Positions 25,237 to 34,496 of a DNA stretch of 64,000 bases are shown here, piece by piece (positions within the stretch are counted from its first letter, which is position 1; each line of letters begins with the position of its first letter). This DNA is from Sphingomonas sp. Leaf339 (lineage in GTDB: Bacteria; Pseudomonadota; Alphaproteobacteria; Sphingomonadales; Sphingomonadaceae): assembly GCF_001426195.1 (NCBI RefSeq), contig NZ_LMRS01000012.1:1-64000 (forward strand), given 5' to 3'. The translations under genes and the position numbers were made by a program. Under the pieces are notes generated by a model. The model was not told the DNA's origin. It ran no database searches and worked only from the letters and a program-made list of their open reading frames with translations.

Positions 25237-25434
25237 TTAGGGTTTCTGGGATTTCTGGATGTCGGTAGCCTCGGCGACACCCGCCTTCTTTTCGGCGGTG
25301 CCACGCTCACGCGCCGCATCGTCACCGATCAGCTTACCGATCGCCTCCTGGACCGATCCCTTGGCGACACGCGTTGCCGCATTCTTCGCCTCTGGGTCGG
25401 CAGGGGCTTCCTTACCTGTGCGCCGGGCCGTCAT
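25237..25434 (-). CDS. CsbD-like small stress protein
   Basis: A 65-residue hydrophilic helical protein. The segment VQEAIGKLIGDDAARERG followed by TAEKKAG matches the CsbD-family pattern (GKxxGD, then EGxAxQxxG), a general-stress protein family of unknown biochemical role. The start overlaps the stop of the PAS-LuxR gene by 4 nt (ATGA), so the two are translationally coupled. This is the second CsbD-like gene of the cluster. Confidence 0.75.
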   Translation of the reverse strand: MTARRTGKEAPADPEAKNAATRVAKGSVQEAIGKLIGDDAARERGTAEKKAGVAEATDIQKSQKP

Positions 25435-26951
25435 GCTGTGGTCTCCAATTGGGTCCGTTCGTGCATCACGCCCTCGCCGTCGAAGCCCCGGGCACGGGCC
25501 CAGGCCACTGCGGCGATGCGGCGGTTGACGCCGATCTTGGCATAGATGCGGGCGACATGATTACGGACTGTGTTGCTGGCGACATCGAGCGTGCGGGCGA
25601 TCGTCTTGTCGTCGTAACCCCGACAGATGAGTGCAAGCACTTCGCGCTCGCGCGCCGTTAGATCGTCGAGCCCCGGACCGGTGATATCCGGCTGGGGTGC
25701 GCGGAGCCGGGCCAGCTTGTCCATGATCGAACGGCTGAACCAGCTCGTGTCCTTCATCACCGCCTCGATCGCGTCGACCAGTTCGAGTTCCGTCGCCTTG
25801 CGTTGGGTGATGTCCTGGAACGCCCACAATACGCAGGCGTCGTCACCCAGCGTGATCGCCTCGGTCGATATGATGCAGTCGATCGGCGCGCCGTCTTTTG
25901 CCACGATACGGGCGTCATGGCCGCGCAGATCACGACCGTCCTTGATCGCTTCCTCGATCCGATGCCGGATCGCACTGCTTTCCCAAAGCTCGACCTCGCC
26001 AAGTGGCCGACCGATGATTTCTGTCGGCGTATAACCGGTCATCGAGGTGAAGCTGGTATTGACCTCGCACAGCAAGTGCCCGTCCCTCGTGCCGATCGCC
26101 ATCGGCACCGGGGCCATTTCAAAAGTACGGGTGAAGCGCTCCTCGCTATGGCGAAGGGCGTCCTGTGCTTTCCGGCGCGGTTCCAGATCGGCGAAGGTGA
26201 ACAGCATGCATGGCTGTTCGCCCATGTCGATCGGTTGCCCCGCGACGATGACGAGCTTGGTGCCGCCGCCGGGAAGCTCCATTTCCGCCTCCATCTGCGG
26301 AATGGTACGCCCCTCGGCGAGCCGCTCCTTGGCCAGATCGCGCCTGTCTGCCCCGCGTAGAACATCGATGTCGTACACTGTCCTGCACAGCACCTGATCC
26401 CGGTGGTGGCCGGTCATATCCAGAAAGCCCTGATTGACCTTGACGAACCGCAGGTCACTCAGCCGGCAGATCACGGCAGGCGCGGGGTTGGCATTGAACG
26501 ACTGCTCGAAACGGTCCTCGGCCTCGTAGCGCGCGGATACGTCCTGAATGATGAGCACGAGGCACGCGGGTTCTGCCTCGTCGGCATCGTTGAGGACCAG
26601 GCTGCGCACTTGATGCACCCAGCGGGGCGCGTCGTCTCCCGCCACCGTCACCTCGACCACCACCTCCGAAAAGGAATCTCCGGCAACCACGCGTTCGACA
26701 GGATAGTCATCCGCTTCGACCCGGTGGTTGTTGCGGTAACGCAGTTGGAATCGTGACCGGTAATCGTCCACGGTCGCGCCGAGTTCGGCGATGTCTTCCA
26801 CGCCGTGCATGGTCAAGGCAGCATCGTTCGCCCAGAGCAGGCTCTGGTCGGGATCGATGAGGATCACACCCTCGTCCAGACCGACGATGATCTGACGCAG
26901 ATGGCGCAGGTCGGCTGTCTCGCGGAGGGATTTGAATGCTGCCTCGGTCAT
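25431..26951 (-). CDS. Multi-PAS sensor with LuxR-type HTH output
   Basis: A 506-residue cytoplasmic regulator. Three PAS modules in series (about 20-140, 150-270, 280-400) end in DVSARYEAEDRF, DLEPRRKAQDAL and DITQRKATELEL linkers. After a short helix the C-terminus is a LuxR/GerE HTH (LTAREREVLALICRGYDDKT, then NTVRNHVARIYAKIG). No kinase or receiver domain is present, so ligand or redox sensing probably acts directly on DNA binding. ATG 26951 (MTEAAFKSL) is preferred to 26996. It is sandwiched between two CsbD genes and overlaps one by 4 nt, so it likely controls the stress cluster. Confidence 0.88.
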   Translation of the reverse strand: MTEAAFKSLRETADLRHLRQIIVGLDEGVILIDPDQSLLWANDAALTMHGVEDIAELGATVDDYRSRFQLRYRNNHRVEADDYPVERVVAGDSFSEVVVEVTVAGDDAPRWVHQVRSLVLNDADEAEPACLVLIIQDVSARYEAEDRFEQSFNANPAPAVICRLSDLRFVKVNQGFLDMTGHHRDQVLCRTVYDIDVLRGADRRDLAKERLAEGRTIPQMEAEMELPGGGTKLVIVAGQPIDMGEQPCMLFTFADLEPRRKAQDALRHSEERFTRTFEMAPVPMAIGTRDGHLLCEVNTSFTSMTGYTPTEIIGRPLGEVELWESSAIRHRIEEAIKDGRDLRGHDARIVAKDGAPIDCIISTEAITLGDDACVLWAFQDITQRKATELELVDAIEAVMKDTSWFSRSIMDKLARLRAPQPDITGPGLDDLTAREREVLALICRGYDDKTIARTLDVASNTVRNHVARIYAKIGVNRRIAAVAWARARGFDGEGVMHERTQLETTA

Positions 26952-26958
26952 GACGAAC

Positions 26959-27324
26959 TCAGTCGTGCCGGGCGTGCACGAGCCAGGCGAGGCCATAGCC
27001 GGCCAGCGCCGCTGCGACTGCCGAGAGAACGGGCGTATCTTGCACGGTCTGCGCCGCCGCCTTGCCGCTCTTCTGCGCGGTATCGGCGATACGTTCCCCG
27101 GCCGCCTTCAACCGGTCACGTGCCTCGTCCGCCAATTCGGGTGCGCTATCGATGGCATCACCGATAATCGACTTGGCTCGCCCGTACGTGTGCTGCGCCC
27201 CGCCGGCGACCTGATCGACAACGCCGTCAACCTTCCAGTCGCGGCTGTCGACGGCATCCCCGACGGCCTTTTCGACTTTTCCGCCGACGTAGCGGACGCT
27301 ACCCTGAAATTCGTCGTTGTTCAT
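26959..27324 (-). CDS. CsbD family protein with C-terminal membrane helix
   Basis: A 121-residue protein. The N-terminal CsbD-type part (FQGSVRYVGGKVEKAVGDAV, then VDGVVDQVAGGAQHTYGRAK) leads into an amphipathic Ala/Lys helix region and a short hydrophobic C-terminus (VLSAVAAALAGYGLAWLV). This resembles CsbD/ElaB-type proteins that dock on the inner membrane under stress. Start ATG 27324 has AAGGAG upstream. It precedes the PAS-LuxR gene by 7 nt. Confidence 0.8.
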   Translation of the reverse strand: MNNDEFQGSVRYVGGKVEKAVGDAVDSRDWKVDGVVDQVAGGAQHTYGRAKSIIGDAIDSAPELADEARDRLKAAGERIADTAQKSGKAAAQTVQDTPVLSAVAAALAGYGLAWLVHARHD

Positions 27325-27365
27325 GATCGTCTCCTTGAAGAATGAAATGGATATACGGTGATCGG

Positions 27366-27686
27366 TCAGGGAAGGACGCCGCAGCCGGAGGCGGCCTTGC
27401 CCACGGCGAGTGCGATGGCGGGATCCTTCAACTCGCCGGCGACCCTCAGAAGATCGCTAACGGTCAAAACGCCGGGCGTGGTGTCACCCTTGCGATAGGC
27501 GGCAGCGGCGCGGCCCAATTTCTGAAGCTGGCCCAGCGACAGATCGCTCTGCAATCGTGTCCCGACGCAATCGGAACGTTCCGCATCCAGCCCATAACGC
27601 TGCAGCCCCGTCGAGATACGCGTCGCGGGGGCGGCACAGGCAGTTAGCGCCAGCGCTCCCAGCAACATCGTCGTCAGTGCCTTCAT
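27366..27686 (-). CDS. Small putative lipoprotein
   Basis: A 106-residue protein with signal peptide and lipobox (MKALTTMLLGALALTACAAP). The mature part contains two further cysteines (SDCVGTRL and ASGCGVLP) that could pair. I do not recognise the family. ATG 27686 is chosen because GGAGATCGACC precedes it. It is the first gene of the leftward stress cluster and has a candidate EcfG-type promoter 50 nt upstream. Confidence 0.75.
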   Translation of the reverse strand: MKALTTMLLGALALTACAAPATRISTGLQRYGLDAERSDCVGTRLQSDLSLGQLQKLGRAAAAYRKGDTTPGVLTVSDLLRVAGELKDPAIALAVGKAASGCGVLP

Positions 27687-27736
27687 GGTCGATCTCCGCA
27701 CCGACTCCGCTTAGGCGCTACCGGTTCGGCCGCATC

Positions 27737-27761
27737 AACCGCTCGCCGTGATGCGTGTTCC
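27737..27761 (-). promoter_or_regulatory. Candidate EcfG (general stress) promoter
   Basis: On the minus strand GGAAC, a 16-nt spacer and GGTT occur about 50 nt before the small lipoprotein start. The alphaproteobacterial EcfG consensus is GGAAC-N16/17-CGTT, so the -10 differs at one base. A stress-type gene content downstream supports it. The rest of this 236-nt gap shows nothing else clear. Confidence 0.35.
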
Positions 27762-27922
27762 TGGTATTTTTGCGGGTTTATCTGGTGTCGAAGTACCATT
27801 GTGTCTTTGCTGTTTCATTTCGATACGTTCGAGATGGACGAGTGGAAAACGGACGCGCAACAGCGTCGTTGCGACGAAAACAGGTGTCGCGTAGAGGCCG
27901 GTAACAACGCGGCAATCGACGA

Positions 27923-30526
27923 GTGACGGCCTTGAGTGACACGACCGATCGCGCCGTCGAAATCGGCTCGAAGATGACCGCCGATGCCGAACGCATCGCC
28001 GCCGAGTTGATTGGCCAAGATCTCGGAACCGATCCGTTCGTGGCGGCGGTGCGCGCCACGCGCATGCCGATGATCATCACCAACCCCCGGCTGTCAGACA
28101 ACCCTGTCGTCTTCACCAACGATGCCTTTTGTCGTCTGAGCGGTTATGGCCGGGATGAAATAATCGGGCGCAACTGCCGGTTTCTCCAGGGACCAGACAC
28201 CGATCCGCAAACCGTGCGCAAAATCCGCGATGCGGTCGGGCGAGCCGAGTCCATCGAGATCGACATTCAGAACTATCGCAAGGATGGGGAGACGTTCTGG
28301 AACCGGCTGCTGATGGCGCCGGTCTACGATACCGAGGGTGTTCTGGCCTATTTCTTCGCCAGCCAGGTCGACGTCACGCTCGAGCGGGAGCGATTGAAGG
28401 GGCTGGAGACCAGTAACGCATCGCTCATGGCCGAATTGACCGATCGGTTGCGCGTGCAACAGGAGCAGGAGCGCGAACTTGCTTTCACGCTCAAGGCCGC
28501 CCGTTTTGGCACGTGGAGCCTGGAGATTGAGTCGAAGCAACTAACGGCATCCGAAACGTGCAAAGAAATTTTCGGCCGGCCGATCGACCAACCCTTCACC
28601 TATGCGGATCGACTGGAGGCCATTCATCCTGATGACCGGGCGAAAAGCGTGGCCGAGGTCCGCCGTTGTGTGGCGGAGGGCACGGATTATGATGTCACCT
28701 ACCGGATTTATCGCGCTGACGGCGAAATGCGATGGATCGGCTCGCGGGGCCAGCCATTTTTCGATGCCGAGGGCAAGGCGCTGCGCATTGCCGGCGTTTC
28801 GATCGACATCACCGATCAGCGCCGTAACGAGATCATGCGCGCCGCGCTTGTCGAGCTAGGTGACGTATTTCGCGATACTGAATCTCCCGACGACATCGTC
28901 CTTGCCGCCGCCGCGATCATTGGCCGCACGATCGACCTGAGCAGGGTCGGTTATGGCGAGATCGACGCGACAGCCGAAACTGTGACCGTGACTCGCGACT
29001 GGACTGCGCCCGGCGTGCATCCCCTGTCGGGTACGTTTAATCTCCGCAATTTCGGGTCGTACATCGACGATATGAAGCGCGGCGAAGAGGTCTGCATCGA
29101 AGACATTCGTCTCGATCCCCGCACATGGCAGGCCGTTGACGCGCTTGAATCGGTTAACGCGCGTGCGTTGATCAATATGCCCATCATGGAGAATGGCCAG
29201 CTTGTCGCCATGCTCTACTTGGGTAGTGCTTGGGAACTGCGCTGGCGTTCGGCCGAGATCATGTTTGCTCGCGAAGTCGCGGAGCGGACCAGGATCGCCA
29301 CGGAACGTCGCCGTACGGAGCAGGCACTGGCAGCGCTCGCCTTGTCGCTCGAAGAACAGGTGGCCGCCCGGACGGGGGAGTTGCAACATGCCGAAGACGC
29401 CCTGCGCCAATCGCAGAAGATGGAGGCGGTCGGCCAGTTGACCGGTGGCGTCGCCCACGACTTCAACAACCTGCTGACGGTCATCCGGTCGGCGACCGAC
29501 CTGCTCAAGCGACCCGATCTCAGCCCCGAGCGGCAGGCTCGGTATATTGACGCGATTTCCGACACCGCCGATCGCGCGGCCAAGCTGACTGGTCAGCTAC
29601 TTGCATTTGCCCGTCGGCAGGCGTTGCGGCCAGAGGTCATCGATGTGGGCCAGAGCCTGCGGGTCATTTCCGACATGTTGGGAACATTGACCGGGTCGAG
29701 AATCGAGATCGGCATCGATCTGCGGGAAACGCCTTGCTTCACCAACGTCGATCCCAGCCAGCTCGATACGGCGCTGGTCAACATGGCGGTGAACGCGCGC
29801 GACGCGATGGATGGGGCTGGCCGGATCGATATCTCGGTCAGGTCCGCGTCGTTCATTCCCGCCGTCCGCGCGCATCCGGCCGTCGAGGGACAGTATGTTG
29901 CTATCTCGATGAGGGATACCGGATCGGGCATCGAGCCCGACAAGCTGGAGCGCATCTTCGAGCCGTTTTACACGACCAAGGGAGTAGGGCAGGGAACCGG
30001 CCTCGGCCTCAGTCAGGTATTCGGATTCGCCAAGCAATCCGACGGTGACATCGTCGTCGAAAGTCGGGTCGACGAAGGTACGACCTTCACCCTCTATTTG
30101 CCGCGGGCCGACGGCAATGATGTGGTGGCGACTGGTACGACGCTTGAAACCCTGGCCGATGGGCATGGCACCTGTGTCCTGGTGGTCGAGGACAACAAGG
30201 AGGTCGGGACGTTCACTACCCAGTCCCTTGCCGAACTGGGCTATGTGACGGTGTGGGCGGCAGATGCGCAGGAGGCGTTGGCCGAACTCGCTAATGATAT
30301 CTCGCGTTTCGACATCGTGTTTTCCGATGTCATGATGCCCGGCATAAACGGGATTGAACTCGGAAAGCTGATCCGATCGAAATACCCCGATTTGCCGGTG
30401 GTCCTGACGTCTGGCTACAGCAACGTGCTGGCGCAAGATGTGACCCACGGCTTCGAACTGCTGCACAAACCCTATTCAGTGGAGCAGCTCTCGCGCATCC
30501 TCCGGAAGGTGGCCGAGCCAACGTAA
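27923..30526 (+). CDS. LOV-PAS-GAF hybrid histidine kinase with receiver
   Basis: An 867-residue soluble hybrid kinase. Domains in order: LOV (about 30-150) with GRNCRFLQG and adduct Cys85; PAS (about 185-295); GAF-like (about 300-450); a coiled linker; HisKA with His512 in [11 protein letters not shown]; HATPase with DTGSGI and [12 protein letters not shown]; and a C-terminal receiver with phospho-acceptor Asp802 in VFSDVMMPG. The GTG start at 27923 lacks a strong ribosome site. It combines blue-light input with an internal phospho-relay. It is divergent from the stress cluster, so light control of that cluster is plausible but unproven. Confidence 0.92.
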   Translation: MTALSDTTDRAVEIGSKMTADAERIAAELIGQDLGTDPFVAAVRATRMPMIITNPRLSDNPVVFTNDAFCRLSGYGRDEIIGRNCRFLQGPDTDPQTVRKIRDAVGRAESIEIDIQNYRKDGETFWNRLLMAPVYDTEGVLAYFFASQVDVTLERERLKGLETSNASLMAELTDRLRVQQEQERELAFTLKAARFGTWSLEIESKQLTASETCKEIFGRPIDQPFTYADRLEAIHPDDRAKSVAEVRRCVAEGTDYDVTYRIYRADGEMRWIGSRGQPFFDAEGKALRIAGVSIDITDQRRNEIMRAALVELGDVFRDTESPDDIVLAAAAIIGRTIDLSRVGYGEIDATAETVTVTRDWTAPGVHPLSGTFNLRNFGSYIDDMKRGEEVCIEDIRLDPRTWQAVDALESVNARALINMPIMENGQLVAMLYLGSAWELRWRSAEIMFAREVAERTRIATERRRTEQALAALALSLEEQVAARTGELQHAEDALRQSQKMEAVGQLTGGVAHDFNNLLTVIRSATDLLKRPDLSPERQARYIDAISDTADRAAKLTGQLLAFARRQALRPEVIDVGQSLRVISDMLGTLTGSRIEIGIDLRETPCFTNVDPSQLDTALVNMAVNARDAMDGAGRIDISVRSASFIPAVRAHPAVEGQYVAISMRDTGSGIEPDKLERIFEPFYTTKGVGQGTGLGLSQVFGFAKQSDGDIVVESRVDEGTTFTLYLPRADGNDVVATGTTLETLADGHGTCVLVVEDNKEVGTFTTQSLAELGYVTVWAADAQEALAELANDISRFDIVFSDVMMPGINGIELGKLIRSKYPDLPVVLTSGYSNVLAQDVTHGFELLHKPYSVEQLSRILRKVAEPT

Positions 30527-30565
30527 TACCTTGGCTGATAAACCTCGTGTGCAGCGGCAATCCGA

Positions 30566-31162
30566 CTATGGCTGTGGGTTGGCATCCTTCGGCACGGCTA
30601 CCCCGTCTGTTGCGCCGCTGTTCATGCTCGCCACTTCGGCCGCAGTCTTGAAATCCACGACTTCAACCTGAAAGACCAGATCGGAATTGGCAGGGATCGG
30701 TCCTGACTCTCGAGCGCCATAGCCCAGCGCCGCCGGGATGCAGAGCCGCGCGACGCCGGACTTCGCCATCATCTGCAGCCCTTGCGAAAAGCCGGGGATA
30801 ACGCCGTTGACCGGCAGGGGCGACCGCATGCCCTGATCGAACACCGCGCCGGTTGCTGCCAGATACCCGACGTAGTTCAGCAGCACGACGTCGCTCTGGC
30901 CGGGCTTTGCGCCCGTACCTGATCGAAGCATCGTATATCCCAATCCCGACGCGGTCGTCGCCGAACACAGCCGCTGCCCCGGTGGCACCACCGGGTTCAA
31001 CGGCAGAGCGATGATGGTGTTGTTCGCCTTAACCGGCGTTGATGCGGCAGCCCGCGGCTTTTGCTTGCGGACCGTCGCGCCGCTGACCGGCAATGGCGCC
31101 GCCAGCAAGGGCAGCATCACGGCGAGGACGGCACGGCGCGAAGCATTCGAAAAAAAGATCAT
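30566..31162 (-). CDS. FKBP-type peptidyl-prolyl isomerase, exported
   Basis: A 198-residue protein with an N-terminal hydrophobic signal (RRAVLAVMLPLLAAPLPVSG) and a C-terminal FKBP domain. The domain is recognised by VVLLNYVGYLAATGAVFDQG, VIPGFSQGLQMM, LCIPAALGYGARESGPIPAN and LVFQVEVVDF. It should assist folding in the periplasm. ATG 31162 is chosen; ATG 31216 would add 18 non-signal residues. It is convergent with the hybrid kinase and divergent from the phosphatidylserine decarboxylase. Confidence 0.88.
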   Translation of the reverse strand: MIFFSNASRRAVLAVMLPLLAAPLPVSGATVRKQKPRAAASTPVKANNTIIALPLNPVVPPGQRLCSATTASGLGYTMLRSGTGAKPGQSDVVLLNYVGYLAATGAVFDQGMRSPLPVNGVIPGFSQGLQMMAKSGVARLCIPAALGYGARESGPIPANSDLVFQVEVVDFKTAAEVASMNSGATDGVAVPKDANPQP

Positions 31163-31353
31163 GGCGGCAGCTATATGCAACGCGGCGGCGGCGCGCCACT
31201 CCTGCAACTGGGTCATACGAAACAGATTTCAGATTGTTGCAAACCGGATTCGCTTGGACTTCCGGTTGGCTGCGCATAGCCTTCACTCATGAGAATAAGC
31301 GTCCGTTATCGATTTCCCGCGCGCAACGCAGCCGACGTTATGGCGTCGGACGC

Positions 31354-32217
31354 ATGAACCCCGGCACGTCAGATCGCGTGAAGGTCCTGCTTCAACATTT
31401 GCTCCCGAAGCAACGCCTGACAACCTTCGCCGGCATGGTCGCCAGCGCTCAGTCGAGCTGGGGGACGCCGCGCCTGATCCGCTGGTTCGTCCGCCAATAC
31501 GGCGTCGACATGGATGAGGCCGCGAATTCCGATATCGCCAGCTACAAGAGCTTCAACGATTTCTTCACGCGCCCGCTCAAGACCGGAGCACGTCCTCTGG
31601 CCGCCGCAGATTTCATATGCCCGGTGGACGGCGCGATCAGCCAATTCGGCCCGATCGATGATGGCCACATCATCCAGGCAAAGGGCCATCGCTTTACCGC
31701 CGCGGCGTTGATCGGTGGCGACGAGACGCTAGCGGCTGAATTCGCGCATGGCAGCTTTGCCAACCTCTATCTGTCGCCAAAGGATTATCACCGGCTGCAC
31801 ATGCCGTGTGACGGCAAACTGTTGCGGATGATCTACGTGCCGGGCGCGCTGTTCTCGGTCAATCCGGTGACGGCGCGCGGCGTGCCGAACCTGTTCGCGC
31901 GCAACGAGCGGGTCGTGTGCGTGTTTGAATCCCCGATCCACGGTCCCTTCGTGATGGTGCTGGTCGGTGCGACTATCGTCGGCAGCATCGCCACGGTCTG
32001 GCACGGCGTGGTCAATCCGACGCGCACGGGCAGGGCGGCCGAATGGAGTTATGCTGATCAGGGTATCATGTTGGCGAAGGGCGAGGAGATGGGTCGCTTC
32101 CTGCTGGGTTCGACCATCGTGATGCTGTTCAAACACGATGCGATCGAGTTCAACGACCAATGGTCGCCCGAACGCACCGTGCGTCTCGGCGAGGTGATGG
32201 GCAACAGTCCGGGCTGA
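31354..32217 (+). CDS. psd: Phosphatidylserine decarboxylase proenzyme
   Basis: A 287-residue proenzyme that makes phosphatidylethanolamine at the inner membrane. The self-cleavage motif LGST is present (Ser253 becomes the pyruvoyl group). Other conserved parts are FNDFFTRPLK, CPVDGAISQFG and YLSPKDYHRLHMPCDGKL. This is the long (type I, gammaproteobacterial/mitochondrial-like) form with LGST. Many alphaproteobacteria instead use a short form of about 230 residues, so this may be a second or replacing copy. ATG 31354 fits the family N-terminus. Confidence 0.9.
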   Translation: MNPGTSDRVKVLLQHLLPKQRLTTFAGMVASAQSSWGTPRLIRWFVRQYGVDMDEAANSDIASYKSFNDFFTRPLKTGARPLAAADFICPVDGAISQFGPIDDGHIIQAKGHRFTAAALIGGDETLAAEFAHGSFANLYLSPKDYHRLHMPCDGKLLRMIYVPGALFSVNPVTARGVPNLFARNERVVCVFESPIHGPFVMVLVGATIVGSIATVWHGVVNPTRTGRAAEWSYADQGIMLAKGEEMGRFLLGSTIVMLFKHDAIEFNDQWSPERTVRLGEVMGNSPG

Positions 32218-32234
32218 GCCTGCATCAGGACCGA

Positions 32235-32639
32235 TCAGACATCGATGCTGTCGTAGACGACGACACGGTCCCAAAGCTCACCGCAGGATTCCACGAACCG
32301 CTTGTGGATGGGATGGTCCTGATACCGGCGCTGGTCCTCGACCGTATCGAACACCATCAGTTCGGAAACGCCGTAGCTGCCATCCACCACCGACCGGTTC
32401 TCGGTGTCTGCCGGGACGCCGATCCGCAACTCGCGGATTTCCGGGATGGCGCGCAGCGTTTCCAGACCCGCGATGAGCTTGTCCACGTCAGTCCAACGGC
32501 CGGGCGTTTTCATCCAGAAGAAGACGTGGTGAACCATCTGCTTGCGACCACCGCTGCCCGCGGCGATCGCCCGGCCGGCGATGATGGATGAACCCAGTGC
32601 AGCAACTACTGCCATCCAGCCTCGACGGTTCACAGCCAT
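32235..32639 (-). CDS. Dabb (stress-responsive A/B barrel) domain protein, exported
   Basis: A 134-residue protein. The first 27 residues form a Tat-like or Sec signal (NRRGWMAVVAALGSSIIAGRAIAA). The rest is a Dabb domain: MVHHVFFWMK, a central helix and the closing HPIHKRFVESCGELWDRVVVYDS. Dabb proteins are small dimeric ferredoxin-like barrels of varied role. ATG 32639 is preceded by AAGGGAAGG. It is convergent with psd, 17 nt apart. Confidence 0.8.
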   Translation of the reverse strand: MAVNRRGWMAVVAALGSSIIAGRAIAAGSGGRKQMVHHVFFWMKTPGRWTDVDKLIAGLETLRAIPEIRELRIGVPADTENRSVVDGSYGVSELMVFDTVEDQRRYQDHPIHKRFVESCGELWDRVVVYDSIDV

Positions 32640-32833
32640 TCCATGCCTTCCCTTGACCGGCAAACCCTCAGGAAATGTGGGGTCGCTACCTTCGTTCACG
32701 ATCGATGGTGACACGCGACAGGCGCTCTTTCCAGCCAGATGTGACGCGGCAACCTTGTAAGATCGGCTCGTGAGCAACGGCATGAGGAGACCGACCACGT
32801 GCCGCCGCGTTTAGACTGCTGAAGGAGCATTCC

Positions 32834-33085
32834 ATGAAACCGGCCGACCGTAAAATCGCGATCAATCGCACTGCCGAAATGGCTGCGATCTTTATGATCG
32901 GCGACGGCATCCTCGGCATTTTGCAGCCCGAACGGCATGTCGAGCTCTGGCGATCAAACTTTGTCGCTGCCGACATGTTGGTCCGGCCATTCGGCGGCAA
33001 GCCCGGCCGTCGCCGGATGTATGGCGTTCTGCAACTTGTGGCAGGCATCGCCTTGGCCTCTCGATTGCGAGTTGGACCGAAGTGA
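32834..33085 (+). CDS. Hypothetical small protein
   Basis: An 83-residue protein with a clear AAGGAG ribosome site. It has two moderately hydrophobic stretches (AEMAAIFMIGDGILGIL near 15-30, YGVLQLVAGIALASRL near 63-78) separated by a basic segment, so it may be a small membrane protein. I do not recognise a family. It is 59 nt before the pirin gene on the same strand. Confidence 0.65.
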   Translation: MKPADRKIAINRTAEMAAIFMIGDGILGILQPERHVELWRSNFVAADMLVRPFGGKPGRRRMYGVLQLVAGIALASRLRVGPK

Positions 33086-33144
33086 TCGACTGACATAGAA
33101 ATGTACCGAAGCGCAGGTCGTCAGATATTCAGGGAAGCTACATC

Positions 33145-34038
33145 ATGATCGAGATGATCATCGAACAACGTCGACGAAACCTGGGCGGCGGTGTCGAGGT
33201 CGGACGCGTCTTGCCCTTCGCCAAGCGGCGGATGGTTGGACCATTCATCTTCTTCGATCACATGGGTCCGCTCGATCTGGCATCCGGGGTGGATCGCAGC
33301 GTCGATGTGCGGCCGCATCCGCATATCGGCCTGTCCACGGTAACCTATCTGTTCGCCGGCGAAATGATGCACCGCGACAGCGTCGGTTCGGTCCAGGCGG
33401 TTCGACCGCAAGAGGTAAACTGGATGACCGCCGGCAGCGGCATCACGCATAGCGAGCGGTTCGAGCGCGCGCGGGCAGTCGGCGATCATCTTCACGGCAT
33501 CCAGGCCTGGGTGGCATTGCCCACGGGCGACGAAGAGACGGCGCCTTCCTTCACCCATCACGAGGGGAACGACCTGCCGCAGTGGCACGATCGCGGTGTC
33601 ATCGGGCAGTTGATCGCAGGCAGCGCATTCGGGCTGACCGCAGCGGCCCGAACCCATTCGCCCCTGTTCTACGCGCACCTAGAAATGGCCGAGGGGAGCA
33701 TCGCCGAGATCCCCAGCGGTCACGCCGAGCGCGCGGTCTATGTCGCTCGAGGAGAGGTCGAATGCGGTGGCCAGCGGCACGAAGCCGGACGCATGATTGT
33801 CGTCGATCGAACGGCATCCTCAGTCCGCGCGCTGCGGCCCTCGACCGTCATGGTGCTGGGTGGCGATCCCGTGGGCGAGCGCCTGTTGTATTGGAATTTC
33901 GTATCCTCATCCCATGAACGCCTGATGCAAGCGGCCGCCGATTGGCGGGAGGGACGGATGAAGCTGCCGGACGCGGACGATCAGGAATTCATTCCCCTGC
34001 CGGATGGCCCAGTCCCACCAGCGCCGGCGATGTCCTGA
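33145..34038 (+). CDS. Pirin family protein
   Basis: A 297-residue bicupin of the pirin family. The N-terminal cupin holds the metal motif HPHIGLSTVTYLF with a further His in MMHRDS, and the GSGITHSERFE segment is typical. Bacterial pirins are metal-binding; some have quercetinase activity and others act as regulators. The C-terminal pirin domain (about 170-285) is complete. ATG 33145 starts MIEMIIEQRRR. No partner gene clarifies its role. Confidence 0.9.
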   Translation: MIEMIIEQRRRNLGGGVEVGRVLPFAKRRMVGPFIFFDHMGPLDLASGVDRSVDVRPHPHIGLSTVTYLFAGEMMHRDSVGSVQAVRPQEVNWMTAGSGITHSERFERARAVGDHLHGIQAWVALPTGDEETAPSFTHHEGNDLPQWHDRGVIGQLIAGSAFGLTAAARTHSPLFYAHLEMAEGSIAEIPSGHAERAVYVARGEVECGGQRHEAGRMIVVDRTASSVRALRPSTVMVLGGDPVGERLLYWNFVSSSHERLMQAAADWREGRMKLPDADDQEFIPLPDGPVPPAPAMS

Positions 34039-34167
34039 TGTGAGGATGTCGATGATCGATCTCGAGTCCATCGGCGCGGGCTGGGTCGGTGACGCATCGA
34101 AGACACGCGACCCCGATCGGGTCATGCAAACCAGCCTGCGCCATCGCTCGAAGATTTGTTGAATAAG

Positions 34168-34244
<77 letters not shown>

Positions 34245-34311
34245 ACGAAGGTGGCGGTAGAGGGGTAATGCGCCGTGTGCAAGCGTTGCAGCGTGGTCAT
34301 TGTGGTAAAAG

Positions 34312-34387
34312 TGGTGGGCCCGGCAGGAATCGAACCCGCAACCTAGCCGTTATGAGCGGCCAGCTCTAACCGTTGAGCTACAGGCCC
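34312..34387 (-). tRNA. tRNA with CAT anticodon (probably tRNA-Ile2)
   Basis: A 76-nt cloverleaf: acceptor GGGCCTG/CGGGCCC, D arm GCTC/GAGC with an 8-nt loop, anticodon loop CTCATAA, T arm GCGGG-TTCGATT-CCTGC, and encoded CCA. CAT can mean Met or lysidine-modified Ile. The GC-rich acceptor and short D loop resemble tRNA-Ile2 (AUA-decoding), and it lacks initiator features; elongator Met is not excluded. Confidence 0.9.
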
Positions 34388-34421
34388 ACGCCGACGTCGC
34401 CTAGCGCAGTCCGCCAAAAAG

Positions 34422-34457
34422 AAAAAGGGCGCCTGCCGCATGGCAAGCACCCTTTTT
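34422..34457. terminator. Bidirectional intrinsic terminator
   Basis: AAAAAGGGCGCCTGCC and GGCAAGCACCCTTTTT pair over 16 positions (two wobble or mismatched) with a GCAT loop, giving a T-run on both strands. It lies between the lipoprotein gene and the tRNA pair. Confidence 0.8.
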
Positions 34458-34496
34458 CCTCGTAACGGTCGATCGGGCATGAAGCCCGACCGGCGA

